From the NCBI GenBank assembly GCA_963920765.1, contig OY987245.1, forward strand, positions 3,364,727-3,428,726: 64,000 bases of DNA. Direction: 5' to 3'. Shown piece after piece: positions 35,302-47,540 of this stretch. A program made the position numbers and the translations under genes. The notes below the pieces were generated by a model. That model was given only the letters and a program-made list of their open reading frames with translations. It was not told the origin of the DNA and ran no database searches. The first letter of the stretch is position 1. Each line of letters begins with the position of its first letter. Source of the DNA: Ulota crispa. Taxonomy: Eukaryota > Streptophyta > Bryopsida > Orthotrichales > Orthotrichaceae.

Positions 35302-36266
35302 TTAACCCTTAAAGGTTTGTGCATCCAAAAAGTGGATGCATCTTGGTCAACCCTAATTGTAACTTTCAAAATATCAATTTTTGGTACATAGTTCAAACTA
35401 AGAAAATGAAGCTTGACAAGTTTCCTTTTTATCCCATCTAATTTTTTTGAGAAATGTCAAAAATAAAAAGAGTTATTGCCATTGAAAGCTCCAAGTGTTA
35501 GAATCTAAATAACACAATAACGCATTATTCATTAAATTGGGAAAAGTGACATTTTGAGACTTTTGGATTTTATGTTTTCTAAAGAGTGTTCACCCAATTT
35601 AATGAATAACGCATTCAATATGGTTTGTTTTTCATTCATATTTTCCACTTTTTAAATGTATTTTAAATCAAAACTACAAAAATATGTTTCTCATTCTACC
35701 ATTCATTTATGGTAGAAATTATAGCTTTTTTTTTATATACATTCTTGTTGAAGTGATTTTATTTCCACAATTAGCTTCAAAAAATCACAATAATTTGAAT
35801 TTTCAATCAAATTTATTGAAAAAATAACTTAAGTAGAAAATGAATGTGTTTTCTAGTAAAAAATATCAAAATTTCATAAATTAATTAAATATAAGGATGA
35901 ACTTGGTTTGATAGTCAAATGTGACTTTAAATTTTTTGTCATGACTATTTTGGGTGTAAAAAATAAGATAACCAATTGAAATTTTTTCACACTAGTCTCT
36001 AATTTTGCTTGTACCTCTTGAAAAAACTTCAAATAATTTAGATTATTTTTGTTATTTTAACTTATTTATGTTCATTTTATGAAAACAAAATGATAAAAAT
36101 TACAAATTTTCATGAAACAAATTGAAATTTCTTGTAGTGATGCATCCTTCATAATTTCAAGCAATAAAGATATAAAATTGTTGTTTGAACACACTTTAAA
36201 AGGTAAAATTAAGCTCAGACATGAAGTTTGACCATTTCAAAATGGATCAATTCCTTTAGGGGTCAA
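35302..36266. mobile_element. TTAACCC-ended element or remnant, 965 bp
   Basis: It opens with TTAACCCTTAAAGG and closes with CCTTTAGGGGTCAA, degenerate ends of the TTAACCCCTAAAGG family. The interior is AT-rich and non-coding, with the short palindromic block GCATCCAAAAAGTGGATGC near the left end and a mirrored CCCAATTTAATGAATAACGC / GCGTTATTCATTAAATTGGG-type pair around 35,520-35,612. Confidence 0.55.
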
Positions 36267-37011
36267 TCTAGGGCAAAATTTTCCCTAACTTTAACACTTT
36301 ACATTGGACACATATTGACACTCAAGAAGGACTTTAGAGGATTCTTATGACTAACCCCTTTTATATAATTAGTTACTGCAATTGTGTATGTTTTTGGAGT
36401 TAATCATTTGTGGTCAAACCTTAATTTTGAATTCAATGTAGTCTTCTAGAAATGCATTTTGGTTTCAAATTTGCAAGTTTAATACTATTAGAAATTATGT
36501 GTTAATCTAATGAAAAAAATCCTGTTGATCTGATTTTTTGAGCAACTATGAAAACAAAAAGGTAAACACAATATAAATTTCCATTTGATTTAAGTTTTTT
36601 TGTTTAAAAATTCAAATAGAAATGAGAAATAGCTTTCAAGCCTCATTCTTAATATGAAGTTATTGTATTACTTCAGCAAGCACTACATCTTTTGTTTGAT
36701 GTAAAAGTTGATTTATCACTACACATGTAATTTTAATCTTTATACACTTGACTGAATAAATCTACAAAAATTAGGGTTTAATAGCAAAGCTAAAAAACCA
36801 TTTTAAAAAATTAATTACCGTAAACTCAAAAATTGAGATCCATCCTAATGAAAAAACACAAACCAAGATTCTAATAAACATGCAAATATATATTCCAATG
36901 TATGTGTGGATGCTTCAACAACAAGTTTTTCATTGCACTCTTTTAGTAAATTCAAAAGTAGAAGTCAATTCCAACAAAAAACAAACAAACAAATAATAAT
37001 CATACATTTGC
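36267..37011. other. No gene seen
   Basis: AT-rich spacer leading into the GATA array. Short AAAC repeats (about 36,976-36,992) come just before it. Confidence 0.5.
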
Positions 37012-37463
<452 letters not shown>

Positions 37464-37700
37464 TACTATGCCTACTTACACGCTTTGCCTCCTTCTCCAA
37501 ACGACCACCCCCTAGTCTCGTGTATACCCCATCCCCAAGGACAACCATAACTGCCACACAACCATAGAAATAAGAATAACCACCACATAACTGCCACTTA
37601 ATCTTCTTGGAGCAACACCCAACTACCCAACTAATAGAGATTTTATTCTATTATAGACATCCAACTACCCAACTAATAGAACTAAGCTTATTATATATAT

Positions 37701-38116
37701 AGGGAATTACTACAACGACACCCTAAATTGCTAACGGGACACCCCCTCTAAGCAAGAAAATGTGATTTTTAATACTGATTTTGTTGATTTTTTTATTTGG
37801 ATCAAAAGATTTATTTCACCTTTATCATTCTAAGGCTATACTAAAAAAAGAAAAAAGAAGGTGTGCTTAAATTTCAAATAAAAAATATAGGACTTTTGAG
37901 TTACTTAAAGCAAAAATATATCAAAAAATAGTATTGGTGCAATAATATTTCAAAATAGACTTGTATTTGTCATGTTTTCTTTCAAGGAGGTGATAATGTC
38001 GTGATTGAATGTATGATGGATCACTTAATAAATAAATAATAGCACTAAATTATCAAATTTCATGCTCAGAGGGGGTGTCCCGTTAGCAATTTAGGGTGTT
38101 GCTATATTAATTCCCT
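37701..38116. mobile_element. MITE A of a facing pair
   Basis: It begins AGGGAATTACTACAACGACA, followed by CCCTAAATTGCTAACGGGAC, and ends with the complement (GTCCCGTTAGCAATTTAGGG, then a TTAATTCCCT end). TIR of about 50 bp, flanked by TATATA tracts. The interior carries CAAGGAGGTGATAATGTCGT. Confidence 0.85.
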
Positions 38117-38149
38117 ATATATATATAGATATATGTACATATGTATATA

Positions 38150-38500
38150 GGGAATTGCTAAAGTCACACGCATGTGAGCATGTAATTTGAGAATTAGTGC
38201 TATTTTTTAGTATAAGTGGTCCATCATTCATTTAATCACAAAATGACCACCTCCTTGAAAGAAAGAATGAAGAACAAGTACAAATTTTTGTTAAACTTTT
38301 ATTGCACCATTATTAACTTTTGATGCATTTTTGCTTTAAGTGATTCAAAAGACTTGTATTTTTAGTTTCAAGTTCAAGCACCTCCAATTTTTTAGAATAA
38401 AAGGGCAAAACAAATCTTTTGATTCAAATAATAAAGAATCAGCATAAATTCTCATATTTCATGATAAAAAGACACCTTGAGGTGTGGCTTTAGCAGATTC
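38150..38500. mobile_element. MITE B, inverted relative of MITE A
   Basis: It begins GGGAATTGCTAAAGTCACAC and ends near GTGTGGCTTTAGCAGATTC. Its interior is the complement of MITE A in the same relative order: GGTCCATCATTCATT, CACCTCCTTGAAAGAAAG, TTGATTCAAATAA or variant. The two face each other across 33 bp of TATA-rich DNA. Confidence 0.82.
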
Positions 38501-39972
38501 TTTTATTTATATATATGTCTATATATGTATATGTGTACATATTTTTAACATGTAAATTTGGAGGTAGATGTAGAACAATATCTTCACCTTCACAACTGTC
38601 TAGAATTATTCATCTTAAATCACAAACCTTTATTTTATTTATGTGTATAGTAAATTTTATTTTATGGTACACAGTCACTTGTACTTTTGGTGTAGGCGTT
38701 TACATACATACATACAATGATAGAATCAAATTTGGCAACTTCATGTTTTTTCCTTACGAATTTTATTTCTACTTCTTATATGTACAATTTTAAACTTTAT
38801 GCTTTTGATTTGGATAAGACATAGAAGTATCAAATGTAACATTAGTCTACGTTGCCTTTCAAATGTATTAAAGAAAATTAAAGTGACTACATTGATAATA
38901 GAAAATCTGTCAAACCAATTAGTCACTCATTTTCACAAAAAAATGTGCTTTTTTCAAATAAAGACACCATATTTGATTAAATATTTATGCATATAATTGT
39001 TAAACATTAGGATTGAAAAAGTAAAGAAGGTGTTTCATTTGCCACTTCACAGAAGTATCCACTCCATGTTGTGGCCCACTTAAAACCTCTCTTCAAGTGT
39101 GACAAATCGTTCTCAAGTCATTTCTCTTGTTTGATGTGGCACTTGATTTTATGGCTTGTTTACAAAAGTGTGAATTGCAACTTACAACACTTTAGATCCC
39201 TAATACACCACTATTACACCATGAACGTCTAATTGCTTTAATGAGTTTTGTCTCTAAAATTGCTCTTTCCAATCAAAAGGAGATGACTTCTTCATTGCCC
39301 CGCTCAATGAATGGAGCCAAAAGCGTGGTCAATTGCTTTATGTGTGTGGGGCTAGGGTGTAAAGCTTTGTTCTTTTATATATCAAAATCGTGACAAATGA
39401 AAATTTTATTATTTGAAGATTGAATTTGGAAATTTCAAATTCATATTGGAATTCAGAAACCCTGATTTTTTTTAGAACCATAAAAATAACACCATTCAAG
39501 AACGCCAAAATGGAGAGCAAATTATTACTTTGATTTGTGTTTGTAGAAGTGTGGAATTATTTCACTTTAATTGGGAGTCAAGAATGTACAATAGATAAAG
39601 CTCCGCAAACCCATATACATATGGGGGGCAATGATGGGCATTGTTTAAAAAACTAGCAAACTTTTGTCAAAATCTTACCTCAATTTGTACCATAACACCA
39701 AAAAGATTGGGTGAAAAAATGGATAAAATCACCAAATCTCTCTCCAAGCTGACACTGCGTTTTGCCAAAAATTGGATGAACCATACTAAGATTTGTAGAT
39801 TTTATGCATGAACATGCACACTTTGTTATTTCAATCCATTCACTATCCAAATTTTGCTTACCTACTTGTATTGATTGGTGCCTATTGCACAACCACCCAA
39901 AAAACCAATTTCAAAGGCTAATTTGAGGTTTAATTCACACTGCCTACTCCTTTAGAGAACTATACAAACGGA
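38501..39972. other. No gene seen
   Basis: AT-rich, with a short (ACAT)n tract near 38,702. No supported feature otherwise. Confidence 0.5.
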
Positions 39973-40190
39973 GGGCAATGAGGGAGGGAAGTCAAATCAC
40001 CTGGCTGCCCCTTGAAAGAGCTATACAGGCGGGAGGCAATAAGAGAGGTCAATTCACTTGGCCGTCCCTTCATAGACATGGGCAATGGGGGAGGTCAATT
40101 CACCTTGACCGCCTCTTCAGAGTGGTATATAGACAAGGGGCAATGAGGGAGGTCAGTTCACCTGGCCGCTGCTTCAGAGTGCCAGGTTTG
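39973..40190. repeat. Four-copy 47-60-bp repeat upstream of a TATA box
   Basis: The units start near 39973, 40033, 40080 and 40138 and share GGGCAATGAGGGAGGTCA, TTCACCTGGCCG and CTTCAGAG with substitutions. The array ends only ~5 bp before the TATA motif, so it would be the proximal promoter of a plus-strand transcript. Confidence 0.8.
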
Positions 40191-40194
40191 AAAG

Positions 40195-40203
40195 TATAAA
40201 AAG
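40195..40203 (+). promoter_or_regulatory. TATA box
   Basis: TATAAAAAG, followed about 30 bp later by a pyrimidine-rich stretch (CACTTCCTTCTC), a good arrangement for a plant core promoter reading rightward. Confidence 0.55.
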
Positions 40204-40409
40204 CCAGACATCCCGTGCATTTCCTCACTTCCTTCTCATGCCGTTCCCTTTTGAGCTTCTGCTTCCCATTGTTGCTTTTGCTTGTGCAATCGCAGCTCCA
40301 CGCATTTCAGAAGGTCTGTGTACCGTGCTGTGATATTTCTCTCTTTCCCCTTGTCACTTCAATTGAGCACACTAGGATTTAAAGTCAGCTGCTGAAAGAG
40401 CAGTTGATT

Positions 40410-40568
40410 ATGCAGGATGACCGATGTGACAATTGTGGGAGCAGTGTCGCAACGGGCCATACGAGGGTTAAAACTCTTATAGAACCAGAGAGGTTTCAAG
40501 AATATTTCTGGTTAATGATATTCCAGAGTTCTGCTGAGTTGTTTTTTTATGTTATTCCTCTGCTGTAA
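40410..40568 (+). CDS. Short ORF with CxxC motif, 52 aa
   Basis: From ATG 40410 to TAA 40566. It starts MQDDRCDNCGSSVATGHTRV and continues with a Leu/Phe-rich half (EYFWLMIFQSS...). The CDNC pair could be half of a zinc knuckle. Position fits a first coding exon after the promoter at 40.2 kb. No family recognised; it may equally be chance. Confidence 0.25.
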   Translation: MQDDRCDNCGSSVATGHTRVKTLIEPERFQEYFWLMIFQSSAELFFYVIPLL

Positions 40569-40838
40569 TGTGCTTACGTCTCCTGGCATTCCTTAGTATG
40601 CTTCAGAATGAGTGAGTACCGTGTTATCATGGTTAGTTGAGAAATCCTTCTGCCTAATCTACATTGATGTTGCGGTATATGAAGTTTTTCACTTATTTTA
40701 TTTTTTTGCTCTACAATACGTGCCACTTTTATTATAACATGAGTTGTCACCGTTGCATTGAGGATCAGGGTTTGAATCCCTTCAGAAAAGGGGGTGTTTC
40801 ACAAATTTTTAAGGTTCTTGCTTTCTTTCTCAAGCTAA

Positions 40839-41873
40839 ACCTTTTTGTTGTGACTATCCAGGTAGAGCCAGCAAGGCCACGAAGAAATCGCAGATGTATT
40901 TAGCGCTTCAAGCTGCATTTACAAGAGGCAACAGTTTCTCCTGCAAATTGTACTCTTCCATTATTTGTCCACAAAGATGCGGCATTTAGCGAACCTCTTT
41001 GGTACAGGTGAGTTATTTTGTGGATTATTCTTTACTTGTTGATACTGCTCTTGTCCTTCTTTTATTGCTGGCTATGGTCTAGTACTGCTTTTTTTCGTAA
41101 GTTTCTGTTTTCACAAGCTTCATGTGTTAGTGTTTCACAATGCGGAAGCACAATGACAGAATGTGGGTACACATTGACCTAATTTATAACTTATCTCAAC
41201 GGATGTTATTTTTCTTGGACCGCCAATGGGGATAAATTTAAATTATTCAAATTTGTTCACATTGAAGTTCTTAAGAAAAGCAACATTCGTAGTGATAAAC
41301 TGTAATTTGTAATAATTAGTAACCACACTCTGCCATCGTGCTTAGAACTGTATCTACGCTTTTTTGTTGTGACGATCCAGTGCAGCTGTAGATTTTGCCA
41401 ACAAGGCCACGAAGAAAACGCATATGTATTTAGGACTTCGTGCTGCATTTCCATGAGACAACAGTCTCTCCTGTGTCCACAAAGATGCAGCATTTAGCAA
41501 ATCTCTTTGGTGCAGGTGCATTAATTTATGGATTATTCTTTAATTGTTGATGCTGCTCTTGTCTTTCTTTATTTTTGGCTATGGTCTGACTCAGTACTGC
41601 TTTTCAGTACTGCTTTTTTCCTAAGTCTCAGTTTTCACAAGCTTCATGTGTTAGTGTTTCACAATTCGGAAGGACAATGACAGAATGTGGGTACATATTG
41701 ACCTAATTTATAACTTATCACAACGGATGTTGCTTTTCTTGGAATGCCAATGGGGACAAATTTAAATTATTTAAGTGTGTTCACATTAGCATTCTTAAGA
41801 AAAGTAGCATTTGTAGTGATAAATTGTAATATATAGTAATTAGTAACCACACTCTGCCATTGTGCTTTTGTAT
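40839..41873. repeat. ~515-bp tandem duplication with exon-like cores
   Basis: Two copies. Each has TTTTGTTGTGAC(T/G)ATCCAG, AAGGCCACGAAGAAA, TTCACAAGCTTCATGTGTTA, GACAGAATGTGGGTACA and AACCACACTCTGCCAT. In copy 1 a stretch bounded by TATCCAG and TACAG|GTGAGT reads FKLHLQEATVSPANCTLPLF then VHKDAAFSEPLWY in one frame, but with a TAG before it. Copy 2 has lost about 20 bp there and the frame is destroyed. This looks like an old exon duplication with one copy decayed. Confidence 0.75.
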
Positions 41874-42624
41874 TCTAGAATATATATTTAAAGGTGCTGC
41901 TCCTTCAGAAATGCCATCGCCTGCTTAAATTCTTCGAGTGAAGAATTATGCTGTGGTCAGTATGATGAGTTGCAGCCGTGATTTTATATATCTTTTGCCT
42001 GTGGCAACTCGAGAGTCGAGATTCGTTTCATGGACCTAGAAACTAAAGCTGGCATGTGGAGCAATTAATGAAATCCCTCCTCAAGAAGGTTCTAGCAACT
42101 ACAGTAACATTGACCACAAGCGCTGTGCTTTGGGAGGGTGTGGGGCGTGTACAGGGAGCTGATGAGCCGAAGGGTGATGCAATCCTTTGCTACTGCCTCG
42201 ACAAGGTGCTCAAGAAGCCCTTTTTGTAATAATTCTTTGGCAAAGTTGAAGCAAGTTGAGTTGGAGATGTTAACTTTATATTTTTTAGACCCGTGGAGCT
42301 ACACGAGGTACTTGTGCGCTCCAAGATTTGTGGCTAGCAGTCGGATGTGCAAAGGTGTTAAACAATGCTGTTCATTGTTTGTGATGGATCCTCAGTAATT
42401 TTGCATGATTTGTACTATGGTATGAAAGTGCTGACAGAAGTTTTCCATTAGCTTAAGTCACCGAAAAATGAAGTTGAACTCTGAACAGGCAGGAAATACA
42501 ATTTTAGAAATTTGTTAGCCGAATAGAGGAAAGGAAACTGTATGGCACTTAACCTCCACAATTGATGAATTTTATCCATTTTTGAATCAAAAAAATTTCT
42601 GCTTCGTATTCTGGATGTTACCAG

Positions 42625-42730
42625 ATTGTTGTGCTGGTTGGGGGCCACAAAGATGGTAAAAGCACATTGTTACAATGTTTGGCTGGATTTGAACGCATGA
42701 GCAGCGGTGATGCTCTTGTATGTGGAGCAA
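42625..42730 (+). pseudogene. Orphan ABC-transporter Walker-A exon
   Basis: After an acceptor (GTTACCAG) one frame reads IVVLVGGHKDGKSTLLQCLA, then GFERMSSGDALVCGA, up to a possible donor (AA|GTCTGT). This is the first part of an ABC nucleotide-binding domain: the Walker A motif GxxxxGKST with the usual LLxxLAG and SG(D/E)xxVxG that follow. The usual GPNGAG loop is altered to GGHKDG. No Q-loop, signature or Walker B exon follows in the window, so I read it as a captured or decayed fragment. Which ABC subfamily is not decidable; the SGDALVxG wording is ABCA-like. Confidence 0.6.
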
Positions 42731-42889
42731 GTCTGTGCCAGTTATTACTGATCGACTTGCATGAAACTAAGGAACCATTTCTACCTGCTTTACCATTGAT
42801 TAGATAAGATCATGAGATTGTGATACTAGTATTGAGCAGCCTGCTTTGGTTAATCATCGTATTGCCAAGTTGTAACAACCTTGGTTTGC
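42731..42889. other. No gene seen
   Basis: Short spacer between the ABC exon and the dispersed repeat. Confidence 0.5.
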
Positions 42890-43285
42890 AAACCATGTAA
42901 GGTACACACACCCATTTCCGAGCAGCTCCCAATTTTGCATACCAGATTTGAGGGTTTCATCATACACTATTGAATCTAAGGTGGAGCCATGAATGCACAA
43001 GCAAATCCTGCCACATGCCAGCTGCTAGGTTGGTTTGGGAGGGTTGGAATTGGGACCATCAATTGCCGTTATAGGAACACACCCAAGCATTTTCAGGGCT
43101 AGTTTAAAGTTGCTTTTAGGGACCCTATGAGTTGTAACTTTGCCCTTTAATAAAAAATATTCTACAATATATTTTTCCACAAAAATGACGTTCTATGATA
43201 GCTTGTTGAAAGGTCAATCCTATGGATTTTTTACTTGAATTTTTTGAGACCTTGCAAAACCTTAAACCCTTAAACGCTTGGGAAT
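42890..43285. repeat. Dispersed repeat, partner of 22612-22990
   Basis: Same order of blocks as the other copy (CAGCTCCCAAT, GGGTTTCATCATA, GGAATTGGGACC, ATAGGAACACACCC, GTTTAAAGTTGCTT, AACTTTGCCCTTTA, GATAGCTTGTTGAAAGG). Confidence 0.75.
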
Positions 43286-44245
43286 GAGTGTCTACCTTAC
43301 ATGTCAATAACAATAAGACTGTAAGAGAGCACTTGCAGCTTCATGTTGTGTAGCTCATCCACAAAGTTCAGCTTTGGAAACAACCTTGCAAGCTATTCAA
43401 CTTTTTGGTAAAGACTGATTTGGATGGCCTCTACACCTTACCTTGTGAATTGATCCAGTCTCAGCATATTTATGTTTCTCCTCCACTATGTGAATTATTG
43501 TGATGACCAGACATGAGTGCAATTAGCTAATGAAGATCAAAATATTGAAGGTCGAATAGTAAGTGTATTTGTATAGTAGAAAATGCTCATCTGTTAATCG
43601 ATTTAGCGTAGCTTAGAGTTGACAACATAACGATCTCAAAAGTCCATCTTACATTGTAGAATTCAATGACGTCACACATCAAGCTCACTATAAGATGTGA
43701 TATGGCTTCTAAAGTTGAAGTTCTACCTATCCTCTGTATAAAACAATAGTGCATCATTTGTTGATGTTTTGTTAAGATTTATTCTTTGAAGATAGCATGT
43801 GAAATAGGTTCTTCCTAAAGTAATTGTTTTCCAATGTAAGTATGCCTTGAAAAAAGAGGACAACATCAAGCCAGGTGATGCAAACAAGTTCAAAGGTTGG
43901 ATTTATATGGTGTTTGAGTACATGAATTTTTGACTCTTCATTTTTAACTTGGTACAAAGCAACTTCTATCTAGCGTACATTATTGCCATATAAATCAAGT
44001 TCTACACAAGGATATAAAAGTACAATTTCAAAGGTCTTTTTTTGTTTATGTGAACCAAATCAACCAATGCTCAGGTCATTGGAAGTGAACCATTGTTGCA
44101 GAATGTTTTTTGGTTTGAACCAATTGTTGTAACTTGAGACCTATGAAATTTGGGGGGGGGGGGGGGTGTCCAAGTTCAAACCTCCTTGTTGATACCAACA
44201 ATATTTTGAAACTTGTTGACTTTGGGCTTGCAAGGTCTTTCTTCA
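43286..44245. other. Degenerate sequence, perhaps retroelement-derived
   Basis: No gene is supported. Because a copia RNase H remnant lies at 45.2 kb on the plus strand, this upstream stretch might contain further eroded copia body, but I could not align any of it. A 15-base G run is at 44152-44166. Confidence 0.3.
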
Positions 44246-44700
44246 TTAACCCCTAAAGGCCCAAGCCCTTTTTTTGTGAAAATCACTCAAAATTGCCACT
44301 TTTGGGGAGTGAATAGAAATGGTTTTTTTTTTTAAATTTTTGGAAATCCAACCATAAGATCTTGCCCTAGACAATGGGAGGTACTTATGGAAAAAAATTA
44401 GCTCATTCTAGGTGGTGAGGAGTGAAATATTTACATAAGAAGTGAAAAAAAAAGTTTTTTTCCCTACTACCCAGAAATTTCAGCAGCCTTTGACCATTGT
44501 AATATCAAAAAATGTACTCTACAAAAAGTTGAGGTTTATTTTCTCATGTAGGAAACCAAGTTAGGTACACATGGGAGAAGTTTCAAATGAATTGGAGGTG
44601 TTTTGCATAATTTGTAAATTCTTGCAATGGTTGAAGGTCATGAAATTTGCAATTACACAAGGGAAAACTGGAAGCTATGTGAAAAATTCAAAAACTTGTT
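44246..44700. mobile_element. TTAACCCCTAAAGG element, truncated
   Basis: It opens with the full family end TTAACCCCTAAAGGCCCAAG and follows the 11109-12054 copy for about 450 bp (CACTCAAAATTGCCACTTTT, GGTACTTATGGAAAAAAATT or variant, GGAGTGAAATATT). The right end is missing. Confidence 0.75.
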
Positions 44701-45189
44701 TCACAAAAATCAAACTAGTGAAAGGATAGTCATACTAATAAATTACAACTTTCCAAAAAAATAATAATTGTGCAAACCACAAAATTCAATAACATAAAAT
44801 TCAATAACATAAAATTCAAAACATTTTTTTGGCTTGGGGCAAGTGGAATGGTGGGTTTCCCCAGCCATGGAAAGGGTCCATTCCACCCCCCCCCCCCACA
44901 ATTCTTTTCTCTGACAGGCCCCACTTGCTCTTGCTTTTCAGCTGGTTAACTATTGACAAATTGGGTCATCATATTTTGGTGCAAAAAAGGCTATGGTGCT
45001 CTGTTCTTGCAAGTGATCAAGTGAAACACTTTAGGTTATGGATGTCTTGAGACTAGAGAGTTTAATCTATTTCTTGACAAAGAGTACACATCATATGTCT
45101 GATGTAACTTTGAGGTTAGTGGTCATTATGAATTGGTTTGTCTTGTACTCTAGGCTTTATGGTTGAGAAGAATTTCTTTGAGGACATAA

Positions 45190-45425
45190 ATGAACCTCAA
45201 ACATTACTGATAATTGTACATTTTGATAACAAAAGTGCAATTACACTTACTAAAATTCCCAGGTATCATGCAAGAACAAAGCATATTGAATTTGTCATCA
45301 TTTTATCAAAAAGCATGTTGAAAAAGCTAAAATCAATATTGTTCAATAAAATCAATGGTGGTTGATGTTATAACAAAGGTGCTTCTCAAAAACCCAAACA
45401 TATATGGTGTACTTATAATATAGGC
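45190..45425 (+). pseudogene. Ty1/copia RNase H remnant
   Basis: The frame reads HFDNKSAITLTKIPRYHARTKHIE, the conserved RNase H end of plant Ty1/copia polyproteins (usual form: CDNKSAI, NPxxHxRTKHIE). A frameshift near 45,299 moves the continuation to the next frame (HFIKKHVEKAKINIVQ), and further stops follow. No LTR was found near it, so this is a fragment. Confidence 0.85.
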
Positions 45426-47007
45426 CTGCAAAATAGAGAGCTTTAGTAAGGGCTAAACAAAGCCTCATGTTTATGAACAACAAATTCACAAATATCAAGC
45501 GTAAAAGTTGTTGCATCCATGTTTAGCAAAAAGATGAAATTTAAAATCAAAGAATAAACTCTCTTTATCAAATTTAATGGGAGTGTTCAATAAAAGGATT
45601 TTAGAAGATAGGAAAAATTCATCCATCTATGGAGTGTGGAAACTATTCATGTAGCCAAAAGGTGTAAGATCAAAAAGATGACTATTCACATGTTGATATA
45701 ACTCTTTTACTATTACTAAAACTAATTTATATTTGAGAACAATTTAATTTAAAAAGAGGATCCTTCACAAAGATTAATATGTGCCTCTTTCTTAAATTTT
45801 CAAATAGCAAATGCATCATTTGTAGATCAAAGCTTGATGTTGAAAGTCTATTTTTTCAAACTTTATCAATCTATCATTACTTCACACTAAATTGAGACAA
45901 CACATGTTTTATTGCACTAGTAAAATTAGACTTGTAAAAAAACTTTTTCCAAATTGGTTGATGAACACAAAATGTATTCATGAATTATCTATATAAAAAT
46001 TGCATATGGAAAAAAATAGGTGAAGATAAATAAGAAAAAATCCCACCTTGATATGTGTTTCTTGCACAATTGTGGCCATATTGCGGTTGAATTTAAAATA
46101 TGGGATTAACACAAATATAAGTGAAAACTTACACCACATTACATGGAGCTAAAATAGAGTTTGAGCTAATTTCATTTGAAATCTTCTACTATATCATGTG
46201 ATACAACATAATAATTTGAATTAAGACTTTAAATGATATTTACTTTTCATACTTTTAGTTTGAATTTTAATTGTTTAAAACATCATGATTTTTTTATTAA
46301 TTTTGATCAGTATTAAAAATAATTTGAATGCAAAACAATTATTGTAACAAGAAAAAATTGAACTTAGTATTACAAACATGCACGTTAGATTGTTAGTAGA
46401 GTTTTTGGATTTGTATTTTAATTCAAATTCAAATGAAAATATTAATAAAGGCCCAAATGAAGTTGCTCATCACATTACTTGATGTTGAGATACTAACCTC
46501 TTTTTGTTTCCTCTAAATTATATCCCATTATGTAACATAGTATAATGATATGAAAGTAAGTGAGTGTTCTTGTAAATTTTAAAAAATTACATAGACATCA
46601 TTTATCTACTAAATATTCTAACAATATAAAAAATCATCTTTTTTTTTGTGTAAGCTCAACATAACAATAGTAGTTTAAAATGAGTAAATTTATTTCTTGT
46701 TATGAAAATAATGTTGAATCAAAAACCAAAAGTAAAAATTTAAGACATTTTTTAGACATACTAAAACTCATATAAATACTATACAAGATATTAGTAATAA
46801 TATGATTTTGATGATTCATTTCTAAGTACAATTAATTTTAAACAGAAGTAGTAATATAAAATAATATATATTTGATTAATTCAGCATTAAATTCATAATC
46901 ATTTTTATATAAAAATTTATAAAGCTTTCCATAATTAAAAAAAGTTCAAAAATAATAAATAAGAAATTTCAAAAACAAATCTAAATTTAAATTTAGATGA
47001 TTAAATA
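45426..47007. other. No gene seen
   Basis: Very AT-rich. Possibly the eroded 3' part of the copia element at its start; otherwise nothing. Confidence 0.5.
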
Positions 47008-47540
47008 TTGGAAAATATCAAAAATGCCCTTTTATTCTTTTAAAATATCATATATACCCCTATATTATTTGAAATATCAAAAATATCCCTGATTTTATGT
47101 AAGAATATCAATTATATCTCTAGTTCTTTTCAAAAACATTTACTACCCTTAATTTTATTGTGTCTCTTCAATAAGAAATTTGTAAGTCACATTTGTGCAC
47201 CAAAAACATCCGTAAAAAAAAAGGTGTTGTTTTGTCAATGCAATAAATTTGGCCACAACGAACCTAAATACAAAAACTTATATAAAGCTCAAAGAGCTTG
47301 CCTCTAAGATATGACTTGCATTCAAGTTGCAATTAGTTTTTGCAATCTCCATTGTCATCCCAATATTTACAAAAAATTGCACTAAAGAGGTACAAGAAGA
47401 TAAGAGCATTATGTGTTTTCAAATACAACTAGGGTTATAATTGTTATTCTTACACAAAACCATGGGTGTTTGAAATTTCAAATAACATAAGGGTATATTT
47501 GATATTTTGAACGTATTGAGGGGAATTTTTGACATTTTTC
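47008..47540. mobile_element. Element with ~93-bp inverted ends
   Basis: The left end GAAAATATCAAAAATGCCCT and the inverted right end GAAAAATGTCAAAAATTCCC keep aligning for about 93 bp (CAAAATATCA..ATATACCC, TTATTTGAAAT, TTTT(A/G)TGTAAG) at roughly 70%. Long TIRs without a gene suggest a Mutator-like MITE. The flanking bases resemble each other only weakly. Confidence 0.65.

Larger units (their letters stand above)
40225..42624 (+). other. Possible transcribed locus, product unknown
   Basis: Downstream of the TATA box the sequence is less AT-rich and has exon-like pieces: a leader ending near 40,315 (TTTCAGAAG then GTCTGT), a 52-codon ORF at 40410-40568, a duplicated exon-like unit, and a stretch at 41,880-42,420 with one frame reading VLWEGVGRVQGADEPKGD. 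I recognise none of these. It could be a decayed or partly transposed gene, perhaps related to the ABC exon that follows. Confidence 0.35.

Noticed and set aside
40757-40785. tRNA T-arm-like GGGTTTGAATCCC
   Set aside because: No acceptor stem, D-arm or anticodon arm can be placed around it.
44152-44166. G-run as a G-quadruplex (and the C-run at 44886-44897)
   Set aside because: Single homopolymer runs without spaced G-tracts; more likely slippage or sequencing noise.
43286-44245. Copia integrase or reverse transcriptase
   Set aside because: I looked for the catalytic motifs upstream of the RNase H scrap and found none I could defend.
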